The position numbers were made by a program, and so were the translations under genes. The notes beneath the pieces were generated by a model. It searched no databases. It was given only the letters and a program-made list of their open reading frames with translations, and was not told the origin of the DNA. A stretch of DNA of 64,000 nucleotides, taken from the NCBI RefSeq assembly GCF_003367245.1, contig NZ_QRGR01000015.1, positions 62,001-126,000 on the forward strand, given 5' to 3'. The DNA comes from Pontibacter diazotrophicus. Its GTDB lineage: Bacteria > Bacteroidota > Bacteroidia > Cytophagales > Hymenobacteraceae. Each line of letters opens with the position of its first letter. The stretch's first letter is position 1. Shown in pieces: positions 1 through 9,291 of this stretch.

Positions 1-62
1 AGGACAAGAATGTGACTCTACAGCATCAAATATTTTGCACTAAAATATGTTGGCAAGCAGAT

Positions 63-548
63 TTACTCTAGTGTTAGTTTACCCGAAAGACCGTGTAAAA
101 CGCCATTTTCTACTTGGGTGTTGGCACTTTCAATGCGGACACCGTCTACAAGTGTATGATCCTTTTTTCGGAAGATGTTCAGCTTAGTTTGGGCAACGGT
201 CTCCACGGTAGATCCATCTTTCAGATCCTTCTCGAGGTAAGCGCCTTTTAAAATATGATTGGAAATAACAGCTCTCAGCCGTGCGGGGGCTAATTGTTGC
301 AACGCTGTAAGTTCCGCCTCCGGCGGAGCCAGCACTGTGTAGAGTTCCTTATCAGAGAGCATAGGTGTTAGACCTGCTTTTGTTATAAGGCCTGCCAGCA
401 CCGGTCTTTCCTGCATCACGTATTGCATCAGGGTCATCCGCTCCTTCGGGACTAAAGCCATTTCCTGCGCCTGTACAGGCTGGAGGTAAACCAGCAACAG
501 TACAATTATAGCAATATTAGCATATAACTTCTGATACAATAGCTTCAT
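63..548 (-). CDS. Fasciclin (FAS1) domain secreted protein
   Basis: A small exported protein with one fasciclin-like domain, a fold linked to adhesion or cell-surface interaction in other bacteria. From the chosen start it has about 161 residues: an N-terminal hydrophobic signal segment (IAIIVLLLVYL followed by QAQE), then a FAS1-type domain with the typical pattern of a YTVLAPPEAEL stretch, an ISNHILKG motif and a closing V-NGVLHGLSGKLTL strand. The frame is open to 584, but the methionine at 548 gives a cleaner signal peptide, so I prefer it. It lies alone on the minus strand at the window edge. Family assignment is good; the role is not shown by the sequence. Confidence 0.75.
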   Translation of the reverse strand: MKLLYQKLYANIAIIVLLLVYLQPVQAQEMALVPKERMTLMQYVMQERPVLAGLITKAGLTPMLSDKELYTVLAPPEAELTALQQLAPARLRAVISNHILKGAYLEKDLKDGSTVETVAQTKLNIFRKKDHTLVDGVRIESANTQVENGVLHGLSGKLTLE

Positions 549-647
549 GATGTTAAACAGCATACTTAGTAGTATACGTAACAATTACTACGACAGCCAG
601 GAAACTCTCACATAAGATATTACAATAGAAGTGCAATTTAACCCGCT

Positions 648-1277
648 TTAGAACAGGCTCCAGTTGCTAATCTCGGAGAAGAAGTTTGGCAATGCCTGCG
701 GCACCAGCGCAATGCTAAGCACAAAACCATAAACAGCGCCATAGAGGTGGGCATCGTGGTTAATGTTGCCTTCCATTCGCCTACCAGAGTAGTAAGAGTA
801 CATCACATACAACACCCCAAGTATAAACCCAGGAATACAAAGCAGCCCGTAGAGGCATATGTCATTTGTTGGATAAAACAGGATGCTGGAGAAAACCACG
901 GCCGCTACCCCACCTGATGCACCTAAGGCCCGATAGGTCGGATTGTTGCGATGTTTGAAATAAGTAGAAATATCTGATACAATGATGCCTCCAATATAAA
1001 TAAGCAGGTATAACAGAATGCCTGTTACTGGTCCGAAAATAACACTGAGCGTCTGTTCCACTGCTCCCCCAAAGAAGAAGAAGGTGAACATGTTAAAAAA
1101 CAGGTGCGTGAGATCAGCATGTATAAAACCAGAGGTTACGAAACGATACCAGGAATTGTCGCGCTGCACCGCATAAGGCTGAAAGATCCAGGCGTGCATC
1201 ACGCCTTCGTTTTTCCAGGCGTAAATCGAGGTACCGACCGTGATGATAATGAGTATAAGGGTGACGCTTAAATCCAT
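648..1277 (-). CDS. Rhomboid family intramembrane serine protease
   Basis: An integral membrane serine protease of the rhomboid family, which cleaves transmembrane substrates within the bilayer. The 209-residue protein has several hydrophobic segments and the diagnostic motifs: the HADLTHLFFNM loop around residues 53-63, the catalytic GASGG with Ser121, and a late helix NHDAHLYGA with the partner His177. The length fits the minimal six-helix bacterial rhomboid core. The expected substrate is unknown. It is separated from the polyprenyl synthase gene by a 110-bp spacer that contains an imperfect inverted repeat, so it probably has its own promoter. Confidence 0.9.
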   Translation of the reverse strand: MDLSVTLILIIITVGTSIYAWKNEGVMHAWIFQPYAVQRDNSWYRFVTSGFIHADLTHLFFNMFTFFFFGGAVEQTLSVIFGPVTGILLYLLIYIGGIIVSDISTYFKHRNNPTYRALGASGGVAAVVFSSILFYPTNDICLYGLLCIPGFILGVLYVMYSYYSGRRMEGNINHDAHLYGAVYGFVLSIALVPQALPNFFSEISNWSLF

Positions 1278-1310
1278 GTATGGGAGTTTTGAATAAAAAA
1301 ATTTTGATGG

Positions 1311-1390
1311 TTAATGGTTGAACTGCTAAATGGCTGGATTGATTACACCTTCGAACCAACTATTTAACAATTCAACCATTTAACAATTTA
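1311..1390. repeat. Imperfect inverted repeat in spacer
   Basis: The AT-rich spacer between the rhomboid and polyprenyl synthase genes carries two opposed copies of a word resembling TTAATGGTTGAA (near 1311) and TTCAACCATTTAA (near 1371). Both arms sit just upstream of the rhomboid start and downstream of nothing coding. It could be a hairpin or a degraded dispersed repeat; no function is evident. Confidence 0.4.
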
Positions 1391-2362
1391 AGAGTCCCGC
1401 TCCATCAGCTGCAGCGCCAGGCCACGGATGGTGGACTTACGCTCTTCGGGTAACTGAATGGCATCTAAGTGGTGAAGGGCCTTCTGAAAGTAACGGTCAA
1501 TCTGCTGCTCTGTCTGGTGTCGGATGTTCAGCTGATTGTAAACCGCCGTAATGGCTTCCACTTTTTCTTCGGCTATACTATCATCCGTTTTGTCGCGCCA
1601 GCTGATGATGGTCTGCCGCTGCTGTTCGTTAGCCTGCTCCAGCGCCGTCAGCATCAGATAAGTTTTTTTATCTGACAAGATGTCGCCACCTACCTGCTTC
1701 CCGAACTTGGCTTTGTCACCATACACGTCCAGCAAATCATCGCGTAGTTGGAAGGCGATGCCCACGTTATCACCGAAAGCCTTCAGGTGCTCCGCATCGG
1801 AAAGCGGCGCGTTCTGAAGAATAGCACCCAACTCCAGACTAAAGCCCAGGAGCACGGCTGTCTTCAGCGTAATCATGCGGATATACTCCTGTATGCTTAC
1901 CTGCTCGCGCTGCTCAAAGTTCATGTCCAGCTGCTGGCCCTCGCATACCTGCGCGGCTGTTTCGCTGAACAACTCCAGCACCTGCGCCAGCTTGTCCTGC
2001 TCCACGCCCAAAAGCAACTGGTATGCCCGCACCACCATCACATCGCCACTGAGTATGGCCGTGTTGGCGTTCCATTTTTCGTGCACGGTTTGCTCGCCTC
2101 GCCGCAGTGGCGCCTTGTCCATAATGTCGTCGTGCATGAGCGTGAAGTTGTGGAAAACCTCAACCGCCGCCGCCGGCAAAAGTGCCTTGTCCACATCGTC
2201 GTGGTACATTTTTGCAGCCAGCAGCACCAGCAAAGGCCGTATGCGCTTCCCGCTCAGGGCCATAATGTACCGGATGGGCTCATACAGCTCAACCGGGTGC
2301 TCGCCGTATCGGAGCGTGGACAATGTATGATTTATCTTTTCAGAAAGGGTGCTGATATCCAC
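1388..2362 (-). CDS. Polyprenyl synthetase (trans-isoprenyl diphosphate synthase)
   Basis: A soluble prenyltransferase that condenses isopentenyl diphosphate with allylic diphosphates to make isoprenoid precursors for quinones, carotenoids or lipid carriers. The 324-residue protein has the first aspartate-rich motif DDIMD at 78-82, followed by RRG, and the second DDLLD near 207-211, both needed to bind magnesium-diphosphate. The KRIRPLLVLL substrate-binding region lies near residue 39. The gene ends 11 bases... more exactly its start lies 10 bases downstream of the RNase R stop on the same strand, so the two are probably co-transcribed. Chain length (FPP, GGPP or octaprenyl) cannot be told from this reading. 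Confidence 0.9.
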   Translation of the reverse strand: MDISTLSEKINHTLSTLRYGEHPVELYEPIRYIMALSGKRIRPLLVLLAAKMYHDDVDKALLPAAAVEVFHNFTLMHDDIMDKAPLRRGEQTVHEKWNANTAILSGDVMVVRAYQLLLGVEQDKLAQVLELFSETAAQVCEGQQLDMNFEQREQVSIQEYIRMITLKTAVLLGFSLELGAILQNAPLSDAEHLKAFGDNVGIAFQLRDDLLDVYGDKAKFGKQVGGDILSDKKTYLMLTALEQANEQQRQTIISWRDKTDDSIAEEKVEAITAVYNQLNIRHQTEQQIDRYFQKALHHLDAIQLPEERKSTIRGLALQLMERDS

Positions 2363-2372
2363 AGGATACTTA

Positions 2373-4643
2373 CTATTTTTTCAGGGTTTCGATTAACGTC
2401 AGATCAATGGTGCGGTCGGCAAGGTTGGCACTTTTTACCTCTACCATCACTTCATCACCAAACGAAATAATGCGTTTGTTCTGGCGGCCGATGATGCGGT
2501 AGTTGCTTGCGTCCAGTTCGTAGTAGTCGTCGTTCAGGTCAGACAAACGAACCATGCCTTCGCACTTGTTTTCTTCGATCTCCACAAATATACCCCATTC
2601 TGTGACACCAGACACAATCCCTTTGTATTGATTGCCAATAGTATCTTTCATAAACTCTACCTGCTTGTACTTGATAGAGGCACGCTCTGCGTCTGCGGCA
2701 CGTTTCTCCATCTCAGAAGAATGGCGGCAACGCTCTTCATACTCCTCCTTATCTTCTGACTTGCCTCCGTCGAGGTAGTGCTGCAGGAGGCGGTGCGCCA
2801 TCATATCCGGATAGCGGCGTATGGGCGACGTGAAGTGCGAGTAGTGATCAAAGGCCAGGCCGAAGTGGCCTTCCGGCTCTGTGCTGTACTTGGCTTTTGC
2901 CATGGTCCGGATAGCCAGGTTCTGCAGTACGCTCTGCTCCGGCTTGCCTTCTATCTCTTCTGTCAGGTTGTTCAGTTCTTCCGAAATGTCGCCGTCCGGG
3001 TCAACTTTGTAACCGAATTTGCGGGCAAACAAGGAGAAAGTACTTAGCTTATCCGGGTCAGGCTGGCCGTGGGTACGGTACACCATGGTAGGTCGGCGCT
3101 TGCCTTTGCCCAGATTGTAGACATACTCGGCCACTTTCCTGTTAGCCAATAGCATAAACTCCTCTATCAGCTTGTGTGCATCCTTGCGCTCTTTTACATA
3201 GACATAAAGGGGCTTCCCGTTCTCGTCCAGCTTAAATTTTACCTCTGTTGTCTCAAAACTGATGGCGCCGTTCTTAAAGCGTTTGTCTTTGAGCTTTTTG
3301 GCGATACCGTTTAGGATATTGATTTCTTCTGCAAAGTCACCTTCGCCTGACTCGATGCGCTCCTGCGCCTCCTCGTAAGCAAAGCGGCGGTCTGAGTAGA
3401 TAACAGTACGGCCAAACCATGAATCGTATAGTTTGCCGTTCTCGTCCAGCTCAAAAACCGCTGAAAAAGTGAGTTTCTCCTCTTCCGGCCTGAGCGAACA
3501 GAGGCCGTTAGAAAGGCGCTCCGGCAGCATCGGTATGGTTCTATCTACGAGGTAAACCGAGGTAGCCCTGTGGAAGGCTTCTTTTTCGAGTATAGTTTTA
3601 GGTTGCACGTAGTGCGTTACGTCCGCAATGTGCACGCCTATTTCGTAGTGGCCATTCTCCAGCTTCTGTATCGACAGGGCATCATCAAAGTCTTTGGCAT
3701 CAGCCGGGTCAATGGTGAAGGTCGTCACGTCGCGGAAGTCGCGGCGCTTGGCTATTTCAGCGTCCGTTATCTTGTCTGAAATGCTTTCTGCCTCTTCCTC
3801 CACCGACTCATCAAACTCAAACGGCAAACCAAATTCTGCCATAATGGAGTGTATTTCTGCCTCGTTTTCACCTGCCGGACCAAACACGCGGATTACTTCC
3901 CCGGTTGGATTCTTGCCAGGGCTTTTCGGCCACTCCACTATCTTCACCAGCACCTTGTCGCCGGATTGCGCACCGTTCAGTCCCCGCTCTCCCACAAACA
4001 CATCAAAGTACAGCTTCTTAAAGTCAGGCACTACAAAGCCGAAGTTCTTCGACAGCTCCATAATTCCTACCAGCTCTGTGCGGGAGCGCTCGAGCACCTC
4101 AATTACCACACCCTCCTGGCGGCCGCCATGCACGGTCGGCGATACTTCTACTTTTACAGTGTCGCCATCCATGGCATACTTCAGGTGCTCCCGGAACACG
4201 CGCACATCCTCCTCGCGTCCTTCCGACACGATGTAGGCATACTTGCTGTTCGCCAGATCCACGCGGCCTGTAATGATGTCCACTTTCAGGTTCATCATGA
4301 ACTTGTCGTCGTCAATCGGCAGCAGCTTGTTCTCCTTCACCAGGGTCTGTAACAGGTCGTTTACCTGCTCACGGCCTTTCTTGTCCGTTACTCCCAGGCG
4401 GCGGCACAGCTGGCGCTGCGTAAATACAGTGTCCGGGCTGTCGGAGAAAACTTCCAGCACACGTGATTTGGCTGACTTTGGAGTATCTTTGCGGCCGGAG
4501 GAAGATCCGCCGCGCCTGGAGGAGGAGCCTCCCCCTTTCGATGATTTGCCTTTTGATGATGAATCGCCCCGTCCTCTGGAGCTGTTGCGTTCGTTGCGGC
4601 CTTCGTTGTCTTTGCCGCCTCTGTTACTGTCTTTACTTCTCAT
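2373..4643 (-). CDS. rnr: Ribonuclease R
   Basis: A processive 3'-5' exoribonuclease that degrades structured RNA and takes part in rRNA and tmRNA quality control. The 756 residues order as: a low-complexity Ser/Gly/Arg/Lys tail (about residues 1-58), a winged-helix segment (60-110), cold-shock/OB regions (115-260), the RNB catalytic domain with IDPADAKDFDDALSI (Asp312, 318, 320 and 321), and a C-terminal S1 domain (about 655-745). The catalytic acidic cluster is intact. Unlike enterobacterial RNase R, the basic tail is at the N-terminus. The polyprenyl synthase gene follows after 10 bases. Assignment is secure; RNase II is less likely given the winged helix and S1 order. Confidence 0.95.
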   Translation of the reverse strand: MRSKDSNRGGKDNEGRNERNSSRGRGDSSSKGKSSKGGGSSSRRGGSSSGRKDTPKSAKSRVLEVFSDSPDTVFTQRQLCRRLGVTDKKGREQVNDLLQTLVKENKLLPIDDDKFMMNLKVDIITGRVDLANSKYAYIVSEGREEDVRVFREHLKYAMDGDTVKVEVSPTVHGGRQEGVVIEVLERSRTELVGIMELSKNFGFVVPDFKKLYFDVFVGERGLNGAQSGDKVLVKIVEWPKSPGKNPTGEVIRVFGPAGENEAEIHSIMAEFGLPFEFDESVEEEAESISDKITDAEIAKRRDFRDVTTFTIDPADAKDFDDALSIQKLENGHYEIGVHIADVTHYVQPKTILEKEAFHRATSVYLVDRTIPMLPERLSNGLCSLRPEEEKLTFSAVFELDENGKLYDSWFGRTVIYSDRRFAYEEAQERIESGEGDFAEEINILNGIAKKLKDKRFKNGAISFETTEVKFKLDENGKPLYVYVKERKDAHKLIEEFMLLANRKVAEYVYNLGKGKRRPTMVYRTHGQPDPDKLSTFSLFARKFGYKVDPDGDISEELNNLTEEIEGKPEQSVLQNLAIRTMAKAKYSTEPEGHFGLAFDHYSHFTSPIRRYPDMMAHRLLQHYLDGGKSEDKEEYEERCRHSSEMEKRAADAERASIKYKQVEFMKDTIGNQYKGIVSGVTEWGIFVEIEENKCEGMVRLSDLNDDYYELDASNYRIIGRQNKRIISFGDEVMVEVKSANLADRTIDLTLIETLKK

Positions 4644-4971
4644 GTATCTGTTTATGCATCTGGCAGCCGCTTATGTAGCCGCCGCTTCTATTTACAATCT
4701 TTTACTTAAATAGTTTATTTACTATACGCCGGATGTGGCTGTATGGCTAAGGTGACGGGGAATTTTTAGGGTGAATTTATATATAATAATCCATATATAA
4801 CCTATAAGTTAGGAATTAGCAGCACTGTGTCAGGTATTGTGCAGGGGTAGCGCAGTGAGGACGGATGCACCTTAGCGAAAGAATCTTACATACTTGTTAT
4901 CAAACAAGCCTGCAGAGACGTAAATGAGGAAACAGCATAGTAGTTAACATACCGCCAAAACCTTTATCGCA
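4644..4971. other. Divergent intergenic region between rnr and TPR gene
   Basis: These 328 bases separate two divergently transcribed genes and must hold both promoters. An AT-rich stretch with repeated TATATA words lies at about 4775-4800. I see no convincing full TTTG - TAnnTTTG promoter, no terminator and no small gene. Confidence 0.5.
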
Positions 4972-6399
4972 ATGGCAAAGAAGAAGAAGAGTGCACCTGC
5001 CAAGAGTAAAACTTCACCAGCAACTCTTAACGACGAAAAATACCTCTCCAGTGGCCGGGCCAGAAGCCTGCCCATCTACAAGTGCTTTATTAACGAAGGC
5101 TGGGATGAAGAAGGTATGGCCGAAATTTTTGTTGCCAGGAAGCACGTAAACGGTCATGTGACGGTAGGCGTCTATCTGGTGGATACATATTGCACCGGCC
5201 TTAAAAAAACTTTCTACTACTTCAACACGCCAGAAGATGATTTTGAAGACCTTATTTCCGGTATTCCGCTGGACCTGGAAGAGATTCCGTACGAGCTGGC
5301 ACACAATATCATTTACGGTGCCATCGCCTATGCACAGGATTATGGCATTGACCCCCACCCTGAGTTCCAACTGACACAGATGATACTGGAAGAAGATACC
5401 GAAGACGTGGAGCTGATTGAGTTGGAGTTTGGCCGGAACGGAAAACCGGCTTTGCTTATAAACCCTGCCGGAGACCCCAGAGCCGACTACTACCTGCGCC
5501 AGTTGGAGAAGTACGCTGGCCCGGGTAACTATGATGTAGTGGACGGTCGTTTAGAAGATGATTTTAATGATGCTTATGATGATTTAGAAGATCATTATGC
5601 TTTTCCTGAGGACTGGAACAAGGGCGATTGGGAAGAGTTCATAGATGAAACAGAGCCGGAGGAGCTAATTGACTATATAGAAGCGGCTGCCTTCATGTAT
5701 GACAAAACGGTAGCCGCACCCACTCAGGCCGCAAACCTGCTGACGAAAGAGACAGAGCACGTGGGAATGGCCATTACATATGAAGCCTTGCCGAACTCTT
5801 ATTCTGCCGAAGAACTAAATGAAATAGAACAAGCCAGACATCTCATAAATACTATAGATGCTTCTAAAGAGAATTTAAGGAAGCTTAAAAAGAAGCTGCA
5901 GGAAAATATAGTTAAATGGCCCGAAAATCATATATTCTTGAATCACCTGACGATGGTATACCGGAAGTTGAACGATGATGAAAACGCCTGGAAGACGATA
6001 CAGCAACTCCGCAGCAAATTCCCCGACTACCTCCATGGCAGAATTGTATATGCAGAAATGCTTCTGGACCAGGGAAAGGCAGACGAGGTGCCGGCTGTAT
6101 TCAATAAACAGTACCACCTGAAGGGCATTGCCCCGGAACGCGACACATTTCACATATCCGAGCTGGTGGCTTTCAATACTGTTATGGCTGACTACTACTA
6201 TGAAACAGGTGATTTATATATGGCCAATCTGTACGTGAAGCTGTTAGACCAGATTGAAATACCTGATAACATGCCGATGAACATAATATTGTTCTTAAAG
6301 ATAAATGTGGCCCTTGCGAAGGAGATGGAGCCTGTGCTGCGGGAGGCTAAACAAAGCGAAGAGAAGAAAAGGGAGCTGATTGCACAGCTGGTAAATTAG
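4972..6399 (+). CDS. TPR-containing protein of unknown function
   Basis: I do not recognise a characterised homologue. The 475-residue protein begins with a Lys-rich tail and then a conserved-looking block of about 100 residues (from SGRARSLPIYKCFINEGW to DLISGIP) with the pattern of an alpha/beta domain containing IFVARKHVNGHVTVGVYLVD. A highly acidic middle (about 175-235) follows. The C-terminal half (about 290-450) is helical with tetratricopeptide-like repeats, such as the ENHIFLNHLTMVYRKLNDDENAW unit and the next one around FPDYLHGRIVYAEMLLDQGKADE. No signal peptide or membrane segment is present, so it should be cytosolic and act as a protein-interaction scaffold. It stands alone on the plus strand. 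Confidence 0.75.
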   Translation: MAKKKKSAPAKSKTSPATLNDEKYLSSGRARSLPIYKCFINEGWDEEGMAEIFVARKHVNGHVTVGVYLVDTYCTGLKKTFYYFNTPEDDFEDLISGIPLDLEEIPYELAHNIIYGAIAYAQDYGIDPHPEFQLTQMILEEDTEDVELIELEFGRNGKPALLINPAGDPRADYYLRQLEKYAGPGNYDVVDGRLEDDFNDAYDDLEDHYAFPEDWNKGDWEEFIDETEPEELIDYIEAAAFMYDKTVAAPTQAANLLTKETEHVGMAITYEALPNSYSAEELNEIEQARHLINTIDASKENLRKLKKKLQENIVKWPENHIFLNHLTMVYRKLNDDENAWKTIQQLRSKFPDYLHGRIVYAEMLLDQGKADEVPAVFNKQYHLKGIAPERDTFHISELVAFNTVMADYYYETGDLYMANLYVKLLDQIEIPDNMPMNIILFLKINVALAKEMEPVLREAKQSEEKKRELIAQLVN

Positions 6400-6429
6400 G
6401 CAGCTACTACACCTGCCGGGGCTTCGGTT

Positions 6430-8295
6430 CTAACCCAGCGCCTTTATAGCCTCCCGCCTCTGCTGCGCGGCCATAATGTCTTCCGGCTCGCCTTTCGGAA
6501 TAGCGCTGAGGAGGCTGCGGGTATACTCCTGCTGCGGGTTGCTAAAAAGTTGATCGGGGGTACCGCTCTCTACAATCCGGCCTTTGCTCATGACCAAAAT
6601 GCGGTCCGACATGTATTTGGCCACGGAGAGATCGTGGGTGATGAAGATATAGGTTATCCCAAACTCTCGCTTCAGTTTGTTGAGCAGATTCAGTACCTGC
6701 GCCTGCACCGATACGTCCAAAGCAGATACCGACTCATCGCAGATGATGCATTTTGGCTGCAGTGCCAGTGCCCGCGCAATGCTGATGCGCTGCCGTTGCC
6801 CCCCGGAAAACTCATGTGGATAACGCTGAAAATGCTCCGGCACAAGCCCCACCTTATTAAGCAGTTCCAGCGCTTTTCCACGGCGTTCTTTATCATTGGC
6901 GTAAAGTTTATGCACACGCATCGGTTCCATTATCGCCTCGCCCACGTTATGCATTGGGTTAAGCGAAGCGTAAGGGTCCTGGAAAATCATCTGAAAGTTG
7001 CGGCGGCTTTTGCGCAGTTCTTCTGCGCTGAGTCGGGCAATATCATATCCTTCAAAATGAATGCTTCCCTCCGTTGAATTTACCAGGCGTAACAGTGCGC
7101 GGCCAAGCGTTGTCTTGCCGCAGCCTGATTCACCAACCAATCCAATTGTTTCGCCCGGCTGCACATTAAAGCTCACACCATCCACGGCTTTTACATAATC
7201 AGTGGTGCGGCCAAAGAAACCTTTCTTTATCGGGAAGTATACTTTCAGGTCCTTTACCTGCAGCAGCGGCTTCTGTCCGTTTGCCTGCTGTTGCTTCAGG
7301 TCGATCACTGTTAGTGTGTGTCTGTTCACCACATCCTCCAGTGACGGTTCGTATACCTGCTTTTTCTTTTCGATGATGTTCCCGAAAGCATCCTCCTCCA
7401 TAAAATCAGACACAGTGGGCAGAACAGACTGCGGTTTATCTGACAGCTTCGGGCGGCAGGCCAACAGGCCTTTAGTGTATGGGTGCTGCGGATGAGTAAA
7501 AATTTCGAGCGTTCTGCCCTGCTCCACCAACTTGCCTTTATACATGACCAGGATGCGGTCGGCTATTTCGGCTACCACACCCAAATCGTGCGTAATGAAC
7601 AGCACGGCTGTGTTCTCTTTCACACGCAGCTCGTCAATCAGCTGGAGCATGCGTGCCTGCACCGTCACGTCGAGGGCGGTGGTGGGTTCATCGGCAATGA
7701 GTATAGCAGGCTCGCAGGCCATGGCCATGGCTATCATCACGCGCTGCTTCTGCCCACCTGAAATCTCATGTGGATAAGCATCATATACCTGCTCCGGTCG
7801 TGGCAGCTTTGCCTTCTCAAAAAGCTCAACAGTACGCTCCCTGGCCTCTTTTTTTGTTAAGTTGGTATGCAACAGCAGCACTTCGTCCACTTGTTTTCCA
7901 CAGGTGTAAACTGGGTTCAGCGAGGACGTTGGCTCCTGAAAAATCATGCTGATCTCTCTGCCGCGCAACCGTTGCATCTGCTTCTCAGGTAGCTGGAGCA
8001 AATCAACCTGTCCAAACTTCTCTGACTGAAAAACAGCCTCTCCTCCTGCTATGCTGCCCGGTGAATCAATCAGCCGCATCACCGACAACGCCGTTACCGA
8101 CTTCCCGGAGCCTGACTCTCCTACTATGGCCACCGTCTCTCCCGGAAATACTTCGAATGATATTTTATCTACGGCCCTGGTGGTACCGCTGCGCGTAGAG
8201 AAAACAGTTTCTAAATCTTTAATTTGAAGTATGGGAGTGGGTGTGGCCAAAGTAAACGGAGTATATGCTTTAGGTAAAAATAAGTCTTTTAGCAT
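6430..8295 (-). CDS. Oligopeptide-type ABC transporter, fused double ATPase
   Basis: A cytosolic ATPase subunit with two complete nucleotide-binding domains in one chain, as in the DppD-DppF or GsiA/YejF type that powers import of di- and oligopeptides. The first half has Walker A GESGSGKS, signature SGGQKQR and Walker B ILIADEPT; the second half has [15 protein letters not shown] and [12 protein letters not shown]. Each half ends in the oligopeptide-transporter C-terminal extension ([15 protein letters not shown] and [15 protein letters not shown]). The 621 residues match the fused family. No permease or binding protein gene is next to it, so its membrane partner must be encoded elsewhere. 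Confidence 0.92.
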   Translation of the reverse strand: MLKDLFLPKAYTPFTLATPTPILQIKDLETVFSTRSGTTRAVDKISFEVFPGETVAIVGESGSGKSVTALSVMRLIDSPGSIAGGEAVFQSEKFGQVDLLQLPEKQMQRLRGREISMIFQEPTSSLNPVYTCGKQVDEVLLLHTNLTKKEARERTVELFEKAKLPRPEQVYDAYPHEISGGQKQRVMIAMAMACEPAILIADEPTTALDVTVQARMLQLIDELRVKENTAVLFITHDLGVVAEIADRILVMYKGKLVEQGRTLEIFTHPQHPYTKGLLACRPKLSDKPQSVLPTVSDFMEEDAFGNIIEKKKQVYEPSLEDVVNRHTLTVIDLKQQQANGQKPLLQVKDLKVYFPIKKGFFGRTTDYVKAVDGVSFNVQPGETIGLVGESGCGKTTLGRALLRLVNSTEGSIHFEGYDIARLSAEELRKSRRNFQMIFQDPYASLNPMHNVGEAIMEPMRVHKLYANDKERRGKALELLNKVGLVPEHFQRYPHEFSGGQRQRISIARALALQPKCIICDESVSALDVSVQAQVLNLLNKLKREFGITYIFITHDLSVAKYMSDRILVMSKGRIVESGTPDQLFSNPQQEYTRSLLSAIPKGEPEDIMAAQQRREAIKALG

Positions 8296-8431
8296 AATAA
8301 TAAGCTTTTAAACTTTGCCTCATGCGGAATTTATGACCTGGTGAGGCGATTGATTTGTGCTGACAGAGCCAAAGAACAGAAAGTCCGAAGCCATACTGGC
8401 CGGCATTCGTATAGACAGGCTTGTGTTGCCA

Positions 8432-8463
8432 TTTGCTAAGCTAAACAGCAGGTGCTACTTTTA
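8432..8463 (+). promoter_or_regulatory. Putative Bacteroidota-type promoter
   Basis: TTTG at 8432-8435 and TACTTTTA at 8456-8463 are separated by 20 bases, matching the TTTG - N19-20 - TAnnTTTG layout of Bacteroidota housekeeping promoters except for the last base. It lies 27 bases before the HAD gene start. Confidence 0.4.
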
Positions 8464-8489
8464 ATTTTTACTTCCTATCATCATAAACT

Positions 8490-9095
8490 ATGACTAAAAC
8501 TATCATCTTCGACCTCGGCGCTGTGCTGATTGACTGGAATCCGCATTACCTGTACCGGAAAATATTTGACGAAGAAGCGAAAATGCTTCACTTCCTGGAA
8601 AATATCTGCACTCCGGACTGGAACGAAGAACAGGATGCCGGGCGATCTTTGGAGGAGGCAACGCAACTGCTGGTAGACAGGCATTCGGAGCAGGAGGAGT
8701 ACATCAGAGCTTTCTATGGCCGTTGGGACGAAATGCTTGGCGGCGCCATAGAGGGAACTGTAGATGTGTTCAGAGAATTGAAAGAGAGCGGCAAGTATAA
8801 CCTGTACGCTTTGACCAACTGGTCTGCAGAAACCTTTCCGATTGCGCAGGAACGGTATGAGTTTTTAAATTGGTTTGATGGAATTGTAGTTTCTGGTACA
8901 GAAAAAGACAGAAAGCCTTTCGATAGCTTTTACCATACACTGCTGACCCGGTTTGATGTGCATCCTTCGGAGGCTGTCTTCATAGATGATAACCTTCGGA
9001 ATGTAAAAGCAGCAGAAAAATTAGGCATCGATTCCATCCATTTTACATCTCCTGAGGCTTTGCGGGAAGAGCTGGAAAAAAGAGAAATTCTATAG
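8490..9095 (+). CDS. HAD family hydrolase (HAD-IA, YihX-like)
   Basis: A cytosolic phosphatase-type enzyme of the haloacid dehalogenase superfamily, probably acting on a small phosphorylated metabolite. All four motifs are visible in the 201 residues: motif I IFDLGAVLIDWN with nucleophile Asp8, motif II YALTNWS, motif III lysine in EKDRKPF, and motif IV VFIDDNLRNVKAAE. Position +2 after the nucleophile is Gly rather than Asp, a variant also seen in YihX-like members (FDLGNV). The gene is flanked by minus-strand genes and ends before a palindromic element and terminator. Substrate cannot be inferred. Confidence 0.88.
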   Translation: MTKTIIFDLGAVLIDWNPHYLYRKIFDEEAKMLHFLENICTPDWNEEQDAGRSLEEATQLLVDRHSEQEEYIRAFYGRWDEMLGGAIEGTVDVFRELKESGKYNLYALTNWSAETFPIAQERYEFLNWFDGIVVSGTEKDRKPFDSFYHTLLTRFDVHPSEAVFIDDNLRNVKAAEKLGIDSIHFTSPEALREELEKREIL

Positions 9096-9110
9096 CAATA
9101 CTGTTGCTCA

Positions 9111-9215
9111 AAAGACCTCACAGTGTTTGCAAAACCTGTGAGCGTCTGTGCCAGTGCCTTTGCCTCGTAGCCAACGCCAGACGCTCGCAGGAGCTGCGCA
9201 CGCTGCGAGGTCTTC
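9111..9215. repeat. Nested palindromic repeat element
   Basis: Outer arms AAGACCTCACAGTGT (from 9112) and its imperfect complement CACGCTGCGAGGTCTT (9199-9214) enclose inner arms CCTGTGAGCGTCTG (from 9135) and CAGACGCTCGCAGG (from 9178). The whole can fold into a long imperfect hairpin. The words resemble a GACCTCACAGG-type palindrome that I recall as dispersed in Bacteroidota genomes. Confidence 0.5.
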
Positions 9216-9227
9216 GACCAACATAAA

Positions 9228-9268
9228 AGCGGGGCTGCTCTAATGGTATAGAGCAGCCCCGCTTTTTT
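9228..9268. terminator. Bidirectional rho-independent terminator
   Basis: A perfect 13-bp GC-rich stem (AGCGGGGCTGCTC / GAGCAGCCCCGCT) with a 10-base loop is followed by a T run on the plus strand and preceded by an A run. It lies between the convergent HAD and lspA genes and can serve both. Confidence 0.8.
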
Positions 9269-9291
9269 TATTGTTGAATGATTAGGACAGA

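Noticed and set aside
1748-2470. A 240-codon plus-strand frame opposite the polyprenyl synthase gene
   Set aside because: It is antisense to a clear enzyme with intact DDxxD motifs, and its own sequence is His/Gln/Leu-rich as expected for a shadow frame.
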